A DNA stretch of 64,000 nt from Ilyomonas limi. Its GTDB lineage: Bacteria > Bacteroidota > Bacteroidia > Chitinophagales > Chitinophagaceae. The notes below the pieces were generated by a model that made no database searches, was not told the DNA's origin, and saw only the letters and a list, made by a program, of their open reading frames with translations. How positions within the stretch are numbered: the first letter of the stretch is position 1; the number at the start of each line of letters is the position of its first letter. The position numbers and the translations under genes were made by a program. Shown here piece after piece: positions 1-7,624 of the stretch. The DNA lies in the NCBI RefSeq assembly GCF_005233845.1, contig NZ_SZQL01000006.1:1-64000 (forward strand), written 5' to 3'.

Positions 1-55
1 CCTGTTTCTGGATAGCAGCCACAATCTGGCTTTCTGTAAACGTTTTCTTTTTCAT
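1..55 (-). CDS. IS3-family transposase OrfA, N-terminal fragment (continues past the left edge)
   Basis: Only the first 18 codons are in the window. The reverse strand starts with ATG at 55 and reads MKKKTFTESQIVAAIQKQ, which matches the opening helix of OrfA (HTH_Tnp_1) of IS3-type elements, typically M-K-K-x-x-F-T-E-x-Q-I-V. OrfA binds the element ends and is normally joined to the OrfB DDE transposase by a programmed frameshift. The rest lies outside, so it cannot be said whether the element is intact. Family call is from a short but characteristic motif. Confidence 0.6.
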   Translation of the reverse strand, partial: MKKKTFTESQIVAAIQKQ

Positions 56-123
56 GTTTTTGACAGTTTAAAAATAAAGAATTCGCCCTATTTCCTTACT
101 GCCGAATTATGGGTACCCTTACA
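1..123 (-). mobile_element. probable left end of an IS3-type insertion sequence
   Basis: Upstream of the transposase start the reverse strand carries about 68 bases before a TGTAAGGG sequence beginning at 123. IS3-family ends usually start 5'-TG and lie 50-100 bases before orfA, so 123 is a reasonable guess for the element boundary. The matching right end and target duplication are outside the window, so the boundary is inferred. Confidence 0.3.
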
Positions 124-142
124 CTTTTAATAAAATCTTTAC

Positions 143-295
143 TTATTCAGCATCATTTTCTTTCAAATCGTGATAGCCTTTTTTAGCGTCTATAATGCTG
201 TTTGCTCTTTCGTGCTTTGAGTCTCTTATTTTCTGCCTTCTTTCTGCTTTTTTATCTTTATTGATGTAAATAAAAATACATACGCTTCTTATCAA
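143..295 (-). other. possible 50-residue small ORF or gene remnant next to the IS end
   Basis: On the reverse strand an open frame from a TTG at 295 to TAA at 143 gives a short hydrophobic stretch (VCIFIYI) followed by a lysine- and glutamate-rich tail ending KGYHDLKENDAE. The tail looks protein-like rather than random, but there is no ATG and no recognised family. It may be the 3' remnant of a gene broken near the insertion sequence. The 161 bases between this and the nitrite reductase hold no other convincing gene. Confidence 0.2.
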
Positions 296-416
296 CGCAA
301 TCTATTACAGGTAAGGTATAATTGCCGGTACCATCTATAATCCATGCAGCAATCAGAAGCGGAGCAGTCCTTTATACAAGTGTGTAACAGATGTATTTGA
401 ACGGTGCTTATATCTC

Positions 417-429
417 TTTGATATTCAAA
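417..429. promoter_or_regulatory. candidate regulator site TTTGA-TAT-TCAAA before nirK
   Basis: A perfect 5-base inverted repeat with a 3-base spacer lies 28 bases before the nirK ATG. It resembles CRP/FNR-type half sites (TTGAT...ATCAA) but the spacing is not the classical one. Known nirK genes are often controlled by NO- or oxygen-sensing regulators of that superfamily. No second copy was found in front of the other NO-module genes, so this is a suggestion only. Confidence 0.25.
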
Positions 430-457
430 TGGCAAATTTTTTGTAGCATTGGTAAGT

Positions 458-1507
458 ATGAAGAATACCATCCTGTTTTTGCTTTGCGTTGTTTTGGGTT
501 TTGGTTGCAAAACCAACAACAATAATGACTCGGATAATACGGCTGCAAAAGGGGTAGCAACTACTCCGCAGGCTGTTGTAACAAGTGGAGCAAACATCCA
601 AAAGCAAACAGGTCCGCTCGCTTATGGGCCAAACGTTCCAAAGGTACCAGACGGCGATACAGTAGAAATAAAGTTTGACGTAACGCATAAGCTATTCCAG
701 GTTAAGAAAGATGTGTTGATGGCCGGCTGGCTTTTTGGCGATTCTATTCCCGGCCCTATCATTCATGTGCGCGTTGGGCAAACGGTAAAGTTTTCTATGA
801 CCAACCGCTCCAGCGATTCCACCATGTCTAATATGAGTCTTGCCATGAATATGGAATCCATGAAGCCCATGCAGCACTCCATAGATTTTCATGCAGGCAT
901 GGTTAATCCCGAAGATAAATACCGCAGTATTGCAGCGGGAGAAACCATTCACTTTATGTGGACGGCGCATTATCCCGGCGTGTTCATGTATCACTGTGGT
1001 ACGCCTATGGTGTTGATGCACATGATTTCGGGTATGGTAGGTATGGTGATTGTGGATCCAAAAGACGGTTTTCCAGATCATGCCGACCGTGAGTTTGCGC
1101 TTGTACAAAATGAATATTATCTTAAACAGGCAAGTGGCTCTGTGTATGCAGCCGATACGATTGCTGCATTGCATCGCGACCCTACGTATGTTACTTTCAA
1201 TGGTAAGGTAAGCCAGTATGTTTTTCGTCCCCTGCGTGTAAAAGTTGGCGAAAGAATACGTGTATATTTTTTGAATGTTGGACCTAATAATATTTCCAGT
1301 TTTCACGTTATAGGAACCATCCTCGATAAAGTATGGCTTGATGGAAATCCTGCAAATGAATTTACCGGTATGCAGGCAGTGCTGGTGGGGCCTGCACAGG
1401 GTGCCATCATTGATTTTGTACTGCCCGAAAAAGGTAGCTATACATTTTTAGATCACTCGTTTGCAAATGCGACAGAAGGGGCAGCGGGTGTATTTATTGC
1501 AGAATAA
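458..1507 (+). CDS. nirK: copper-containing nitrite reductase (NO-forming), lipoprotein
   Basis: Reduces nitrite to nitric oxide in the periplasm. The 349-residue product starts at the ATG at 458 (an upstream in-frame TTG at 449 is less likely) and has a lipoprotein signal ending GFGC (Cys17). Two cupredoxin domains follow. By alignment with Achromobacter NirK, the type 1 copper ligands are His140, Cys180, His188 and Met193. The type 2 ligands are His145, His179 and His333. The catalytic Asp143 (HSIDFH) and His283 (SFHVIG) are also present, so the enzyme should be active. Odd points: six methionines (Met123-Met138) in an inserted loop just before the first ligand, and a Cys-His loop one residue shorter than usual. 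The next gene starts 17 bases downstream on the same strand. Confidence 0.88.
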   Translation: MKNTILFLLCVVLGFGCKTNNNNDSDNTAAKGVATTPQAVVTSGANIQKQTGPLAYGPNVPKVPDGDTVEIKFDVTHKLFQVKKDVLMAGWLFGDSIPGPIIHVRVGQTVKFSMTNRSSDSTMSNMSLAMNMESMKPMQHSIDFHAGMVNPEDKYRSIAAGETIHFMWTAHYPGVFMYHCGTPMVLMHMISGMVGMVIVDPKDGFPDHADREFALVQNEYYLKQASGSVYAADTIAALHRDPTYVTFNGKVSQYVFRPLRVKVGERIRVYFLNVGPNNISSFHVIGTILDKVWLDGNPANEFTGMQAVLVGPAQGAIIDFVLPEKGSYTFLDHSFANATEGAAGVFIAE

Positions 1508-1524
1508 AATACCTCCACATCCAC

Positions 1525-2757
1525 ATGACTAAAACAAGAAGTTTCTGGATAAGTTTATGCCTTATAAACTTATGCATTGTAGCCTTCTTTGGATTTTGTT
1601 TGCGCAGTAAAATTCTGTTTACAATTCCTTTTGTTAATTACAGAAATTTCCTGAGCGCCCACTCGCATTTTGCTTTTTCGGGATGGGCGGGACTGGCATT
1701 GATGACCTTATTGATTTATGATGTACTGCCTGGTTCATTATCTCAAAAGAAAATATATCAACGTATTTTAGCAGGCGTTGAAATCAGTTCGCTGGGCATG
1801 GCGCTTACCTTTCCTTTCTTCGGATATAATGCGATTACCATTTTCTTTTCCACGTTATACATTGTGGTAGCAGTTGTGTTTGCGTATGTTTTTTTAAAAG
1901 ATGTTCTATCCGTTTCACTACATAAAACAATAAAACTGCTTTGCTTTACAGCCATCGCAAGCCTTATTGTTTCTTTCCTGGGTACTTTAGGACTCGTTTA
2001 TATTTTGTTTGCACAATACAACAACTCCATTTTATACCGCGATTCCATTTATGTCTTTCTCCATTTTCAATACAATGGCTTTTTTACTGTTGCAGTCTTT
2101 GCTTTGGCATTTAACTATCTTATTCAAAAAGGTAATACTATTACCAAAAACGGGCGGTTATTTTCCCTTTTTCTGTGCTTGTCAATAGTGCCCTCTTTGT
2201 TTCTTGCCCTACTTTGGCACAACCTGGTTTTGTTTTACGTCTTCGCAGCCATTGGATGTTTGTTGATGATACTAAGCCTTGTTTTTTTGTTGTCATTTCT
2301 CCGGCAACTTTCGCACAAAATAGTATTTGCATCTTCTTTTGTCAGGGTTTTTTGGGTATTTACCATTCTTTCTTTTTGCTTAAAAATGCTGTTGAATATA
2401 GGTACCATTTTTCCACAATTAGGCAATGCAGTGTATGGTGATCGCCCGGTTATCATTGGGTTTTTGCACCTGGTGTTTCTTGGCTTTCTTACCTTTTATA
2501 TCTTTTCTGTTATTTTACAAAGCGACCGTTTTATTCCACATACAACTTCCGCCGGCTATCCTTTCGTTTTATTTTCTGCTGGTATTATTGCCAACGAAAT
2601 TGTTTTGATGTTGCAGGGGTTAGGCGTACTCTTAAAAACAAGCAGCCCTGTTTTTATGTGGCTATTATGGGCAACGGCTATTATGCTGTTTAGCGGCGCA
2701 TTATTAATTGTTTTATCAAGATACCGGTTGGTACGGGCACAGAAAAAGCCATACTAA
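1525..2757 (+). CDS. 12-TM membrane protein, heme-copper oxidase subunit I-like, beside nirK
   Basis: A 410-residue integral membrane protein with about 12 hydrophobic segments, co-directional with nirK after 17 bases and therefore probably in its operon. TM2 carries R-N-F-L-S-A-H-S-H-F-A-F-S-G-W (His46, His48), resembling the helix II heme-ligand region of heme-copper oxidases and NO reductases. Other membrane histidines are His180 (LHFQY, in the style of helix X) and His315 (FLHLVFLGF). The HPEVY and HH motifs that would bind the active-site metal are not seen. It may bind heme and act in electron transfer or NO handling next to NirK. The family assignment comes from motif resemblance and needs a profile search. 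Confidence 0.6.
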   Translation: MTKTRSFWISLCLINLCIVAFFGFCLRSKILFTIPFVNYRNFLSAHSHFAFSGWAGLALMTLLIYDVLPGSLSQKKIYQRILAGVEISSLGMALTFPFFGYNAITIFFSTLYIVVAVVFAYVFLKDVLSVSLHKTIKLLCFTAIASLIVSFLGTLGLVYILFAQYNNSILYRDSIYVFLHFQYNGFFTVAVFALAFNYLIQKGNTITKNGRLFSLFLCLSIVPSLFLALLWHNLVLFYVFAAIGCLLMILSLVFLLSFLRQLSHKIVFASSFVRVFWVFTILSFCLKMLLNIGTIFPQLGNAVYGDRPVIIGFLHLVFLGFLTFYIFSVILQSDRFIPHTTSAGYPFVLFSAGIIANEIVLMLQGLGVLLKTSSPVFMWLLWATAIMLFSGALLIVLSRYRLVRAQKKPY

Positions 2758-2772
2758 AGTTTGTATGGCTTT
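2743..2772 (+). terminator. hairpin overlapping the end of the nirK operon
   Basis: A 10-12 bp stem (AAAGCCATAC / GTATGGCTTT) has the TAA stop of the upstream gene in its loop, followed by a short T-rich stretch. It sits between converging genes and could stop transcription of the nirK operon. The T tract is weak, so efficiency is uncertain. Confidence 0.5.
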
Positions 2773-2797
2773 CCTGCTTAAACGCTAAAATCCTCTT

Positions 2798-3292
2798 TTA
2801 TTGCTTACCATCATTATTCCGCATAAATTCCAGCATAGAGCGGGCGTCGGCTTCCGTAAGATTTTGATTGGGCATTTGCACCAGGCATATTTCCAGCATA
2901 TTTTGTGCTGCCGTATCTTTCTGAAGCATTTCCGATGTGTTGGTAATAAAGTTCATTATCCATTCCGGTGTTCTTCTGTCTGTTACGCCTTTCCAGCCGG
3001 GACCTACTAACTTTTCATCGGATAGTTTATGGCACGAAGCGCATTTAATATCATATACACTTTTGCCAAGTTCAATCATTTGCTTGTCTAACGGATGCGT
3101 CAGTTCCACATTCTGATGCGGACCTATTCCTTTTGGATTGCTTCCCTCGTCAGCGGCAGCGGTATTGTCGGTGGCAGCGGCTGTACCCGCCGAAGTGTCA
3201 TTGCTGGTATCAGAGCCGGAGCCGCTGCAGGCAAAGAAACCAATAGTTAGTGCAAGGCAAAGAATACTGATAAAAATGTACTTACGCTTCAT
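2798..3292 (-). CDS. class I cytochrome c lipoprotein
   Basis: A 164-residue product from the ATG at 3292, chosen because it begins a lipoprotein signal (MKRKYIF...GFFAC, Cys22); an upstream in-frame ATG would spoil the signal. After a Ser/Thr/Ala/Asp-rich linker comes one heme site, C-A-S-C-H at 84-88, with Met140 (VQMP) as the probable sixth ligand. It is a single-heme periplasmic electron carrier anchored in a membrane. Its position beside nirK suggests it donates electrons to the nitrite reductase or to the oxidase-like membrane proteins; that role is inferred. It converges with the nirK operon and may share the transcript of the DUF59 gene upstream, 230 bases away. Confidence 0.85.
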   Translation of the reverse strand: MKRKYIFISILCLALTIGFFACSGSGSDTSNDTSAGTAAATDNTAAADEGSNPKGIGPHQNVELTHPLDKQMIELGKSVYDIKCASCHKLSDEKLVGPGWKGVTDRRTPEWIMNFITNTSEMLQKDTAAQNMLEICLVQMPNQNLTEADARSMLEFMRNNDGKQ

Positions 3293-3522
3293 AATGGTTG
3301 ATTTTATTGGAAGTGATAGAATACATTTATTCACGAAAAAATGTGCCACAGATAACATCAACCTCTATTCTTTTGTTGCCTAAGCAATTGCTTTACAATA
3401 AGGTGTATATAATGTGGAAGAATGTACGCTGCAACAATTTTGTATTAATGCGCAGCAATTGCAGATACTGTGTACAATTTTACAACAATGTTTTCCCTGC
3501 TTAAACAATGCTGGCTGTTTAT

Positions 3523-3852
3523 TTAATATCTATTCAAAAACGCCTGCCCTTCTTCCGAAATTCTACTTGGTCTCCACGGCGGATCGAATAGTAACTGGAG
3601 ATGAATAGTGTATTGTGGAAAAGCGTGCTGCAACACGCGTTCTGCGCCATCTTTAATGCTTGCTCCCATCGGGCAATATTGTGTGGTGAGCGTCATAGAC
3701 ATAAAAATCTCTTTAGCTGTTTCATCAAAATCAATTTGATAAATCAAGCCTAAGTCCACAATGTTTAATCCTATTTCAGGATCTATAATATTGTGCAATG
3801 CAGCCAGTGCAGTAGTGCACTGAACATCATTATTGGTAATTACTTCGTTCAT
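3523..3852 (-). CDS. DUF59 / MIP18-family metal-sulfur cluster assembly protein
   Basis: A 109-residue single-domain protein of the MIP18/PaaD/SufT-like family, with the hallmark DPEIGLNIVDLGLIY segment and a conserved cysteine in TTQYCPMG. Members help mature Fe-S proteins. Its start codon overlaps the stop of the upstream membrane-protein gene by four bases (ATGA), showing translational coupling within the NO module. In this setting it likely serves cluster assembly or repair of NO-sensitive proteins; this role is inferred from context. It is not the longer SufT found in suf operons. Confidence 0.8.
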   Translation of the reverse strand: MNEVITNNDVQCTTALAALHNIIDPEIGLNIVDLGLIYQIDFDETAKEIFMSMTLTTQYCPMGASIKDGAERVLQHAFPQYTIHLQLLFDPPWRPSRISEEGQAFLNRY

Positions 3853-5138
3853 AACTTGGCGGGTTTATGCATCAACATTTTCAATACATTCCAGTTGTAC
3901 AACACTGCTGTTATCAGCAATAAAACGGTTGCCGTTTGTAGGAGGAAAATATTAGCAGCCATAATGCCGGCAACAAAAAGACCAAAACCGCACAAATAAC
4001 TCCATCCCATAGCTGTAAAGAGTGTTGCATTGAATAAATCTTTGGGATTAGGTGTTTTTGTATTGCCTGCCTTGGCATGATATATTTTATTCCAAACAAT
4101 AAAGGGAAGTGTTTTAAACGTCATACCAAAAATGATAGCTGTAATCCACCCAAAGAAAATAGTAAAGCCATATACCATTACCAGTTGTACATTAACCACT
4201 GTAAAGAATAGCAAAACAATTAACACCAATAAAATAAAAACAGGCAATAGCACCATTATTACAGAGAGCAAGGACAGCTTCATTTGTTCATCTACCTTTT
4301 TACGTATGCGCTGTTGATATGCTTTTCTGCAAAATATAATAAATAATACTAAAGCTGCTAATAAGACTATAAGCGGAATAAGGTAGTAAATGGATTGTGT
4401 AACACTAAAGAAAAATATGATAAAAGTAAGTAAGCTTATATTCAGCAGATAATAGATGAGCCAAAGCCTTTTGGGAGTGTCATATTTAGAGATAAGGAAC
4501 ATTGGTATCAATCTGGAACCAACGCCAATAATCAGTAACAGAAACCAGCCCACAATACCAATATGCGCATGTAAGGATAAATAATGCACCGAAGCTTCGG
4601 GCAGAATGGTATGCTGAAAATTGCAGACCAGCAGTAAGCCGATTAGCGTGGTAATAAACAACCATAACGATGCGGTGAAAGCGAAAGTTGCGTGTACATT
4701 TTCTGTTTTACTTTTTGAAATGCTGACTGCCAGGTTGATAACATAAGCCAAAATAGCCGCATTAATACAAATGGCGCCTGCCAAAGCTGTCCATGTAAAC
4801 TGAAAAAAATACAACGAATATATTAACAGCGGAATGCCGGTTCCTGCTAATATAAAAGAAGCATAAGCAAGAACGTTGCTAAACAGTTCTGCTTCAATCA
4901 ATACAGGCACCAACTGGTAGCTTGCACCCAAAATAATCATGGTGCCCCAGCCCAAAGCCATCGTGTGTGTAACAGCCAGGATGTGTGGCTGAAAATAATG
5001 CTGGGTGAAATCTTCACCTGAAAAAAATAGAAGTATAGTGGCTACTAAAAAAGATATTGCCGCATATACATAAAATGGAATTACTACTTTATACGAAGTG
5101 TTTTTGACCGTGCTGGTATCGTTTATAAAAACTGCCAT
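3849..5138 (-). CDS. 12-TM NnrS / heme-copper oxidase subunit I-like membrane protein
   Basis: A 429-residue membrane protein with about 12 hydrophobic helices. Two conserved-looking histidine regions are PHILAVTHTMALGW (His52, His58) followed by GASYQLVPVL, and LSLHAHIGIVGW (His190, His192) followed by RLIPMF. Similar signatures occur in NnrS and in stand-alone subunit I-like proteins found near denitrification genes. The full heme-copper active-site set is absent. It lies between the DUF59 gene (4-base overlap) and the DUF2249 gene (1-base overlap), so all three are translated together. A role in NO stress or NO removal is likely but not shown by the sequence. Confidence 0.65.
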   Translation of the reverse strand: MAVFINDTSTVKNTSYKVVIPFYVYAAISFLVATILLFFSGEDFTQHYFQPHILAVTHTMALGWGTMIILGASYQLVPVLIEAELFSNVLAYASFILAGTGIPLLIYSLYFFQFTWTALAGAICINAAILAYVINLAVSISKSKTENVHATFAFTASLWLFITTLIGLLLVCNFQHTILPEASVHYLSLHAHIGIVGWFLLLIIGVGSRLIPMFLISKYDTPKRLWLIYYLLNISLLTFIIFFFSVTQSIYYLIPLIVLLAALVLFIIFCRKAYQQRIRKKVDEQMKLSLLSVIMVLLPVFILLVLIVLLFFTVVNVQLVMVYGFTIFFGWITAIIFGMTFKTLPFIVWNKIYHAKAGNTKTPNPKDLFNATLFTAMGWSYLCGFGLFVAGIMAANIFLLQTATVLLLITAVLYNWNVLKMLMHKPAKL

Positions 5139-5947
5139 TATTGTTTAAAAATTAGGAGATGTACTTCTCCGTCCTGTATTTCTTTTATGCGATATTCAAA
5201 CCCTTTTTCAGCTAACTCCGGCAACAAAAAAACCGGTATGCGTTTGTGATAAACATATAGTGCAGTGCCCGGAGCAAGATGTTCCAATGCATCTAAAATA
5301 GTGAGCATGGGTTGCGGCATTTGCAAATGCCTTACATCAATAGTCTGCAATTTATCTTTAAACTGTTGCAATACACTTTCCCAATCATTGCTAACCTGCT
5401 TTTCAATTTCTTCTTCTACTGTGTTATTTGCCGCTTTTTTATAAAAATACGTTTCAGATAAATTGTCAGAGATATTATCGCAGTAGGTTTCAAAACCTTT
5501 TTTCTGCAGCATCAATATCAAAGGTGTCGGCTGAAAAGTATTGATGATCTTTAAAACCTCTCCTGGTTTTACTTTTTTTACTTCTTCCATTATCAGCTTC
5601 AGCGGATCGCTGCCCGAAGCAATAACAGGGCGAACATCTAACTCGGTTACTTGTATTTGCGCGAGCAATTTTACAAAATGGGGAACCTGCGTTTGTTCTT
5701 CTTCCTCATTGGTTTTTATTTGCTTGTCTGCTTTAAAGCCAAGTGGTTCCAGTTTTTGATACAATTCATCCAGCGTACAGCCACCCATCTTAGATGCTGT
5801 TGCCAACGATGTTCGTGGCGCCATTACCTTTCGCAGCAACGGGTTGCGCAGTTTTTCAAACTTTGGACTGAGGCTTACAATAGCTTCCAGCGCATTGGTA
5901 TTTTCTTTTAGAACAGAAGCAATTTTTGTGTTGGCATTTATAATCAT
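5138..5947 (-). CDS. DUF1858 - DUF2249 - DUF2249 protein of the NO module
   Basis: A 269-residue soluble protein. The first about 75 residues resemble the DUF1858/ScdA-N type domain found at the head of Ric proteins. Two DUF2249 domains follow, at about 105-170 (ELDVRPVIASGSDPL) and about 205-269 (IDVRHLQMPQPMLTILDAL). DUF2249 is a small TusA-like fold often fused to hemerythrins or Ric. The gene heads a coupled run (DUF2249, membrane protein, DUF59) with overlaps of 1 and 4 bases. Its exact biochemical function is not known; an accessory role in NO or Fe-S homeostasis is inferred from domains and neighbours. Confidence 0.72.
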   Translation of the reverse strand: MIINANTKIASVLKENTNALEAIVSLSPKFEKLRNPLLRKVMAPRTSLATASKMGGCTLDELYQKLEPLGFKADKQIKTNEEEEQTQVPHFVKLLAQIQVTELDVRPVIASGSDPLKLIMEEVKKVKPGEVLKIINTFQPTPLILMLQKKGFETYCDNISDNLSETYFYKKAANNTVEEEIEKQVSNDWESVLQQFKDKLQTIDVRHLQMPQPMLTILDALEHLAPGTALYVYHKRIPVFLLPELAEKGFEYRIKEIQDGEVHLLIFKQ

Positions 5948-6063
5948 CTTTTAAAAAATTAATAACTTGTTACTGTTTACATTGTTGTATAAAAACAGGA
6001 GGTGTAAGTGCCCGCCTGAAACAACACAAGAGCTTACTATTTATTCAAAAACCTTATAAAAAC

Positions 6064-6115
6064 AATTAATGTAACAGGCTCCGGCTTTGAGAAACCGGAG
6101 CCTGTTACATTAATT
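6064..6115 (-). terminator. 21-bp perfect inverted repeat terminator after ric
   Basis: Arms at 6064-6084 and 6095-6115 pair perfectly around a 10-base loop, with a GC-rich core (GGCTCCGG/CCGGAGCC) and AT-rich outer ends. The outer arm reaches into the first base of the TAA stop of the Ric gene. It separates ric from the DUF2249 operon, so those genes should be transcribed from their own promoter. Confidence 0.8.
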
Positions 6116-7344
6116 TAATTTCGTAATTCCTGTTCCAGCTTCAAGGCCTTTGGAAAGAGAATATTGTTTTCAAGATGAATATGCTGACGCAGATCTTCAT
6201 CCAGTTCCTTCAGCTTTTTGTATAAAAACTGAAAGCTGTTGCAGGCATCTGCCGGAGGATTGTACTCGTTTGTTATTGTGCTCATTTCGGCTAAAATGTC
6301 GCCTGCTGCTTCATGATCCACTTCCATCATCCGCACGGGTTCGGTAAGTGAAGGTTGGCTGTTTAGCGCATCACGGTTGCCAGTTCTTTTTGCAGCAACC
6401 AGCGCTTTAATAAATGGAAATACCACTCTTTCTTCGCGCAGGAAATGCACGTTCAATTCTTGCAGCAACTGACTTAAAAGTGAATAAAGTGTTTGCAATT
6501 CAGGGTAATGATCGCCGTGATGACCTACTACTTTTGCAAACAAATCGTTGATGCGCGGTACTTCGTTGTAATAATAGATATGATGTTGGTTGTAAATATA
6601 ATCCGCTAAAAAATCGGGTTCCCAGGCATTGTAATTATTAGCTGATTGTACCTGTTGTGTTGGATTTTGCAATTCGGCTTCTACCAGTGCTACATCAATG
6701 CCTTTTTCTTCGCAAGCTTGTTTCAATGATTTCTTTCCGCCGCAGCAAAAATCAATGCCATACTTTTTAAACACTTCTGCTTTACGTAGATCTTTGGCTG
6801 CAATTTCACCCACCGTTTCGCCGCTTTGCGGATCGTTTTTCTTTATCTGCACACGCCACCACTGTGGACCTTTTTCAAGATAAGTCCAGGTAAAAATATT
6901 ACCTCTTTCACCCAACAGTTGATAATACAAAGGCTTTGGATCGTGGTCGTTCAATAGCTGGAAAGCTTTGCCTTCTTCCAGCGCATCAAAATATTTAAAA
7001 ATGGTTGGGTGTTTCAGCCGTGGTTCAATAAGCGTTACATTTAAAACAAAAACTTCCGCTTCTTTTGCTTTTGTTTCGGATTCTTTTATTGGATTAACTA
7101 AGCGGGATGCGTCATTCTTTTTAGTGATTTCTACTTTCCAGACTTCGGGTCCATCTTCTATTTTTTTCCATTCAAAGATATCTCCTTTTTCTGCTTTCAT
7201 TTCGTAATAAAGCGGTATAGGATCGTGGTCATTAATCAATAAGAACGATTCACCACTTTTCAGATCATCAAACTTCTTTAAAATAGTCGGATGTTTTAAT
7301 GCCGGCTGCAAGGCAGGAACAAATAAGCTATCAATTTTATTCAT
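6115..7344 (-). CDS. ric: Ric/ScdA-type iron-sulfur cluster repair di-iron protein with two N-terminal DUF2249 domains
   Basis: Repairs Fe-S clusters damaged by nitric oxide or oxidants in the cytoplasm. The 409-residue product starts at the ATG at 7344, where similarity begins; the 24 codons upstream are not protein-like. Order: DUF2249 (about 1-75), DUF2249 (about 95-165), ScdA-N domain with GIDFCCGGKKSL (about 175-235), and a hemerythrin-like domain (about 250-405) with the helix histidines and glutamates expected for the di-iron site (FLREERVVFP, EVDHEA, HIHLENNILFP). Ordinary Ric is about 220-250 residues, so the two DUF2249 units are an addition; they closely resemble each other (HPTI..F..L...LLNDHDP.PLYY). 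Placed at the head of the NO module. Confidence 0.85.
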   Translation of the reverse strand: MNKIDSLFVPALQPALKHPTILKKFDDLKSGESFLLINDHDPIPLYYEMKAEKGDIFEWKKIEDGPEVWKVEITKKNDASRLVNPIKESETKAKEAEVFVLNVTLIEPRLKHPTIFKYFDALEEGKAFQLLNDHDPKPLYYQLLGERGNIFTWTYLEKGPQWWRVQIKKNDPQSGETVGEIAAKDLRKAEVFKKYGIDFCCGGKKSLKQACEEKGIDVALVEAELQNPTQQVQSANNYNAWEPDFLADYIYNQHHIYYYNEVPRINDLFAKVVGHHGDHYPELQTLYSLLSQLLQELNVHFLREERVVFPFIKALVAAKRTGNRDALNSQPSLTEPVRMMEVDHEAAGDILAEMSTITNEYNPPADACNSFQFLYKKLKELDEDLRQHIHLENNILFPKALKLEQELRN

Positions 7345-7580
7345 ACGATAATCATTTGTTTGTAAAAGTATTCGCGTACTTTTTTTAAAAATATGATTGC
7401 ACGCACATTCAAACATTATTAACCATCTTTTGTTTTGAATAACGAAAAATATTCATCATTAACAGGATAAGCATAGGCTATGCAGATCGTAAAATCAAAT
7501 TATGATAATAGAAGGCGTTAACTGCGGAATGAAGGATTGCTTATTTCTACACTTTAGTGAATCTTGTTCTTGTATAATAA

Positions 7581-7614
7581 ACTAAAAAGCCTCTTTTTAA
7601 AGAGGCTTTTTAGT
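7581..7614 (-). terminator. bidirectional hairpin terminator
   Basis: AAAAAGCCTCTTT pairs with AAAGAGGCTTTTT around a 2-base loop, with outer AC/GT pairs as well. T tracts are present on both strands. It lies 11 bases after the stop of the large ThuA-PQQ gene and is its likely terminator. The remaining 236 bases up to the ric start show no gene. Confidence 0.8.
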
Positions 7615-7624
7615 TTACGAAGCT

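Noticed and set aside
692-1306. Histidine-rich reverse-strand frame opposite nirK.
   Set aside because: The His codons are the complement of the Met-rich sequence (CAT/ATG); nirK is strongly conserved on the forward strand.
458-1507. NirK seemed at first to lack the catalytic His and one copper ligand.
   Set aside because: A residue-by-residue comparison with the Achromobacter enzyme places the catalytic His at 283 (FHVIG) and the last type 2 ligand at 333 (LDHSF), so all key residues are present.
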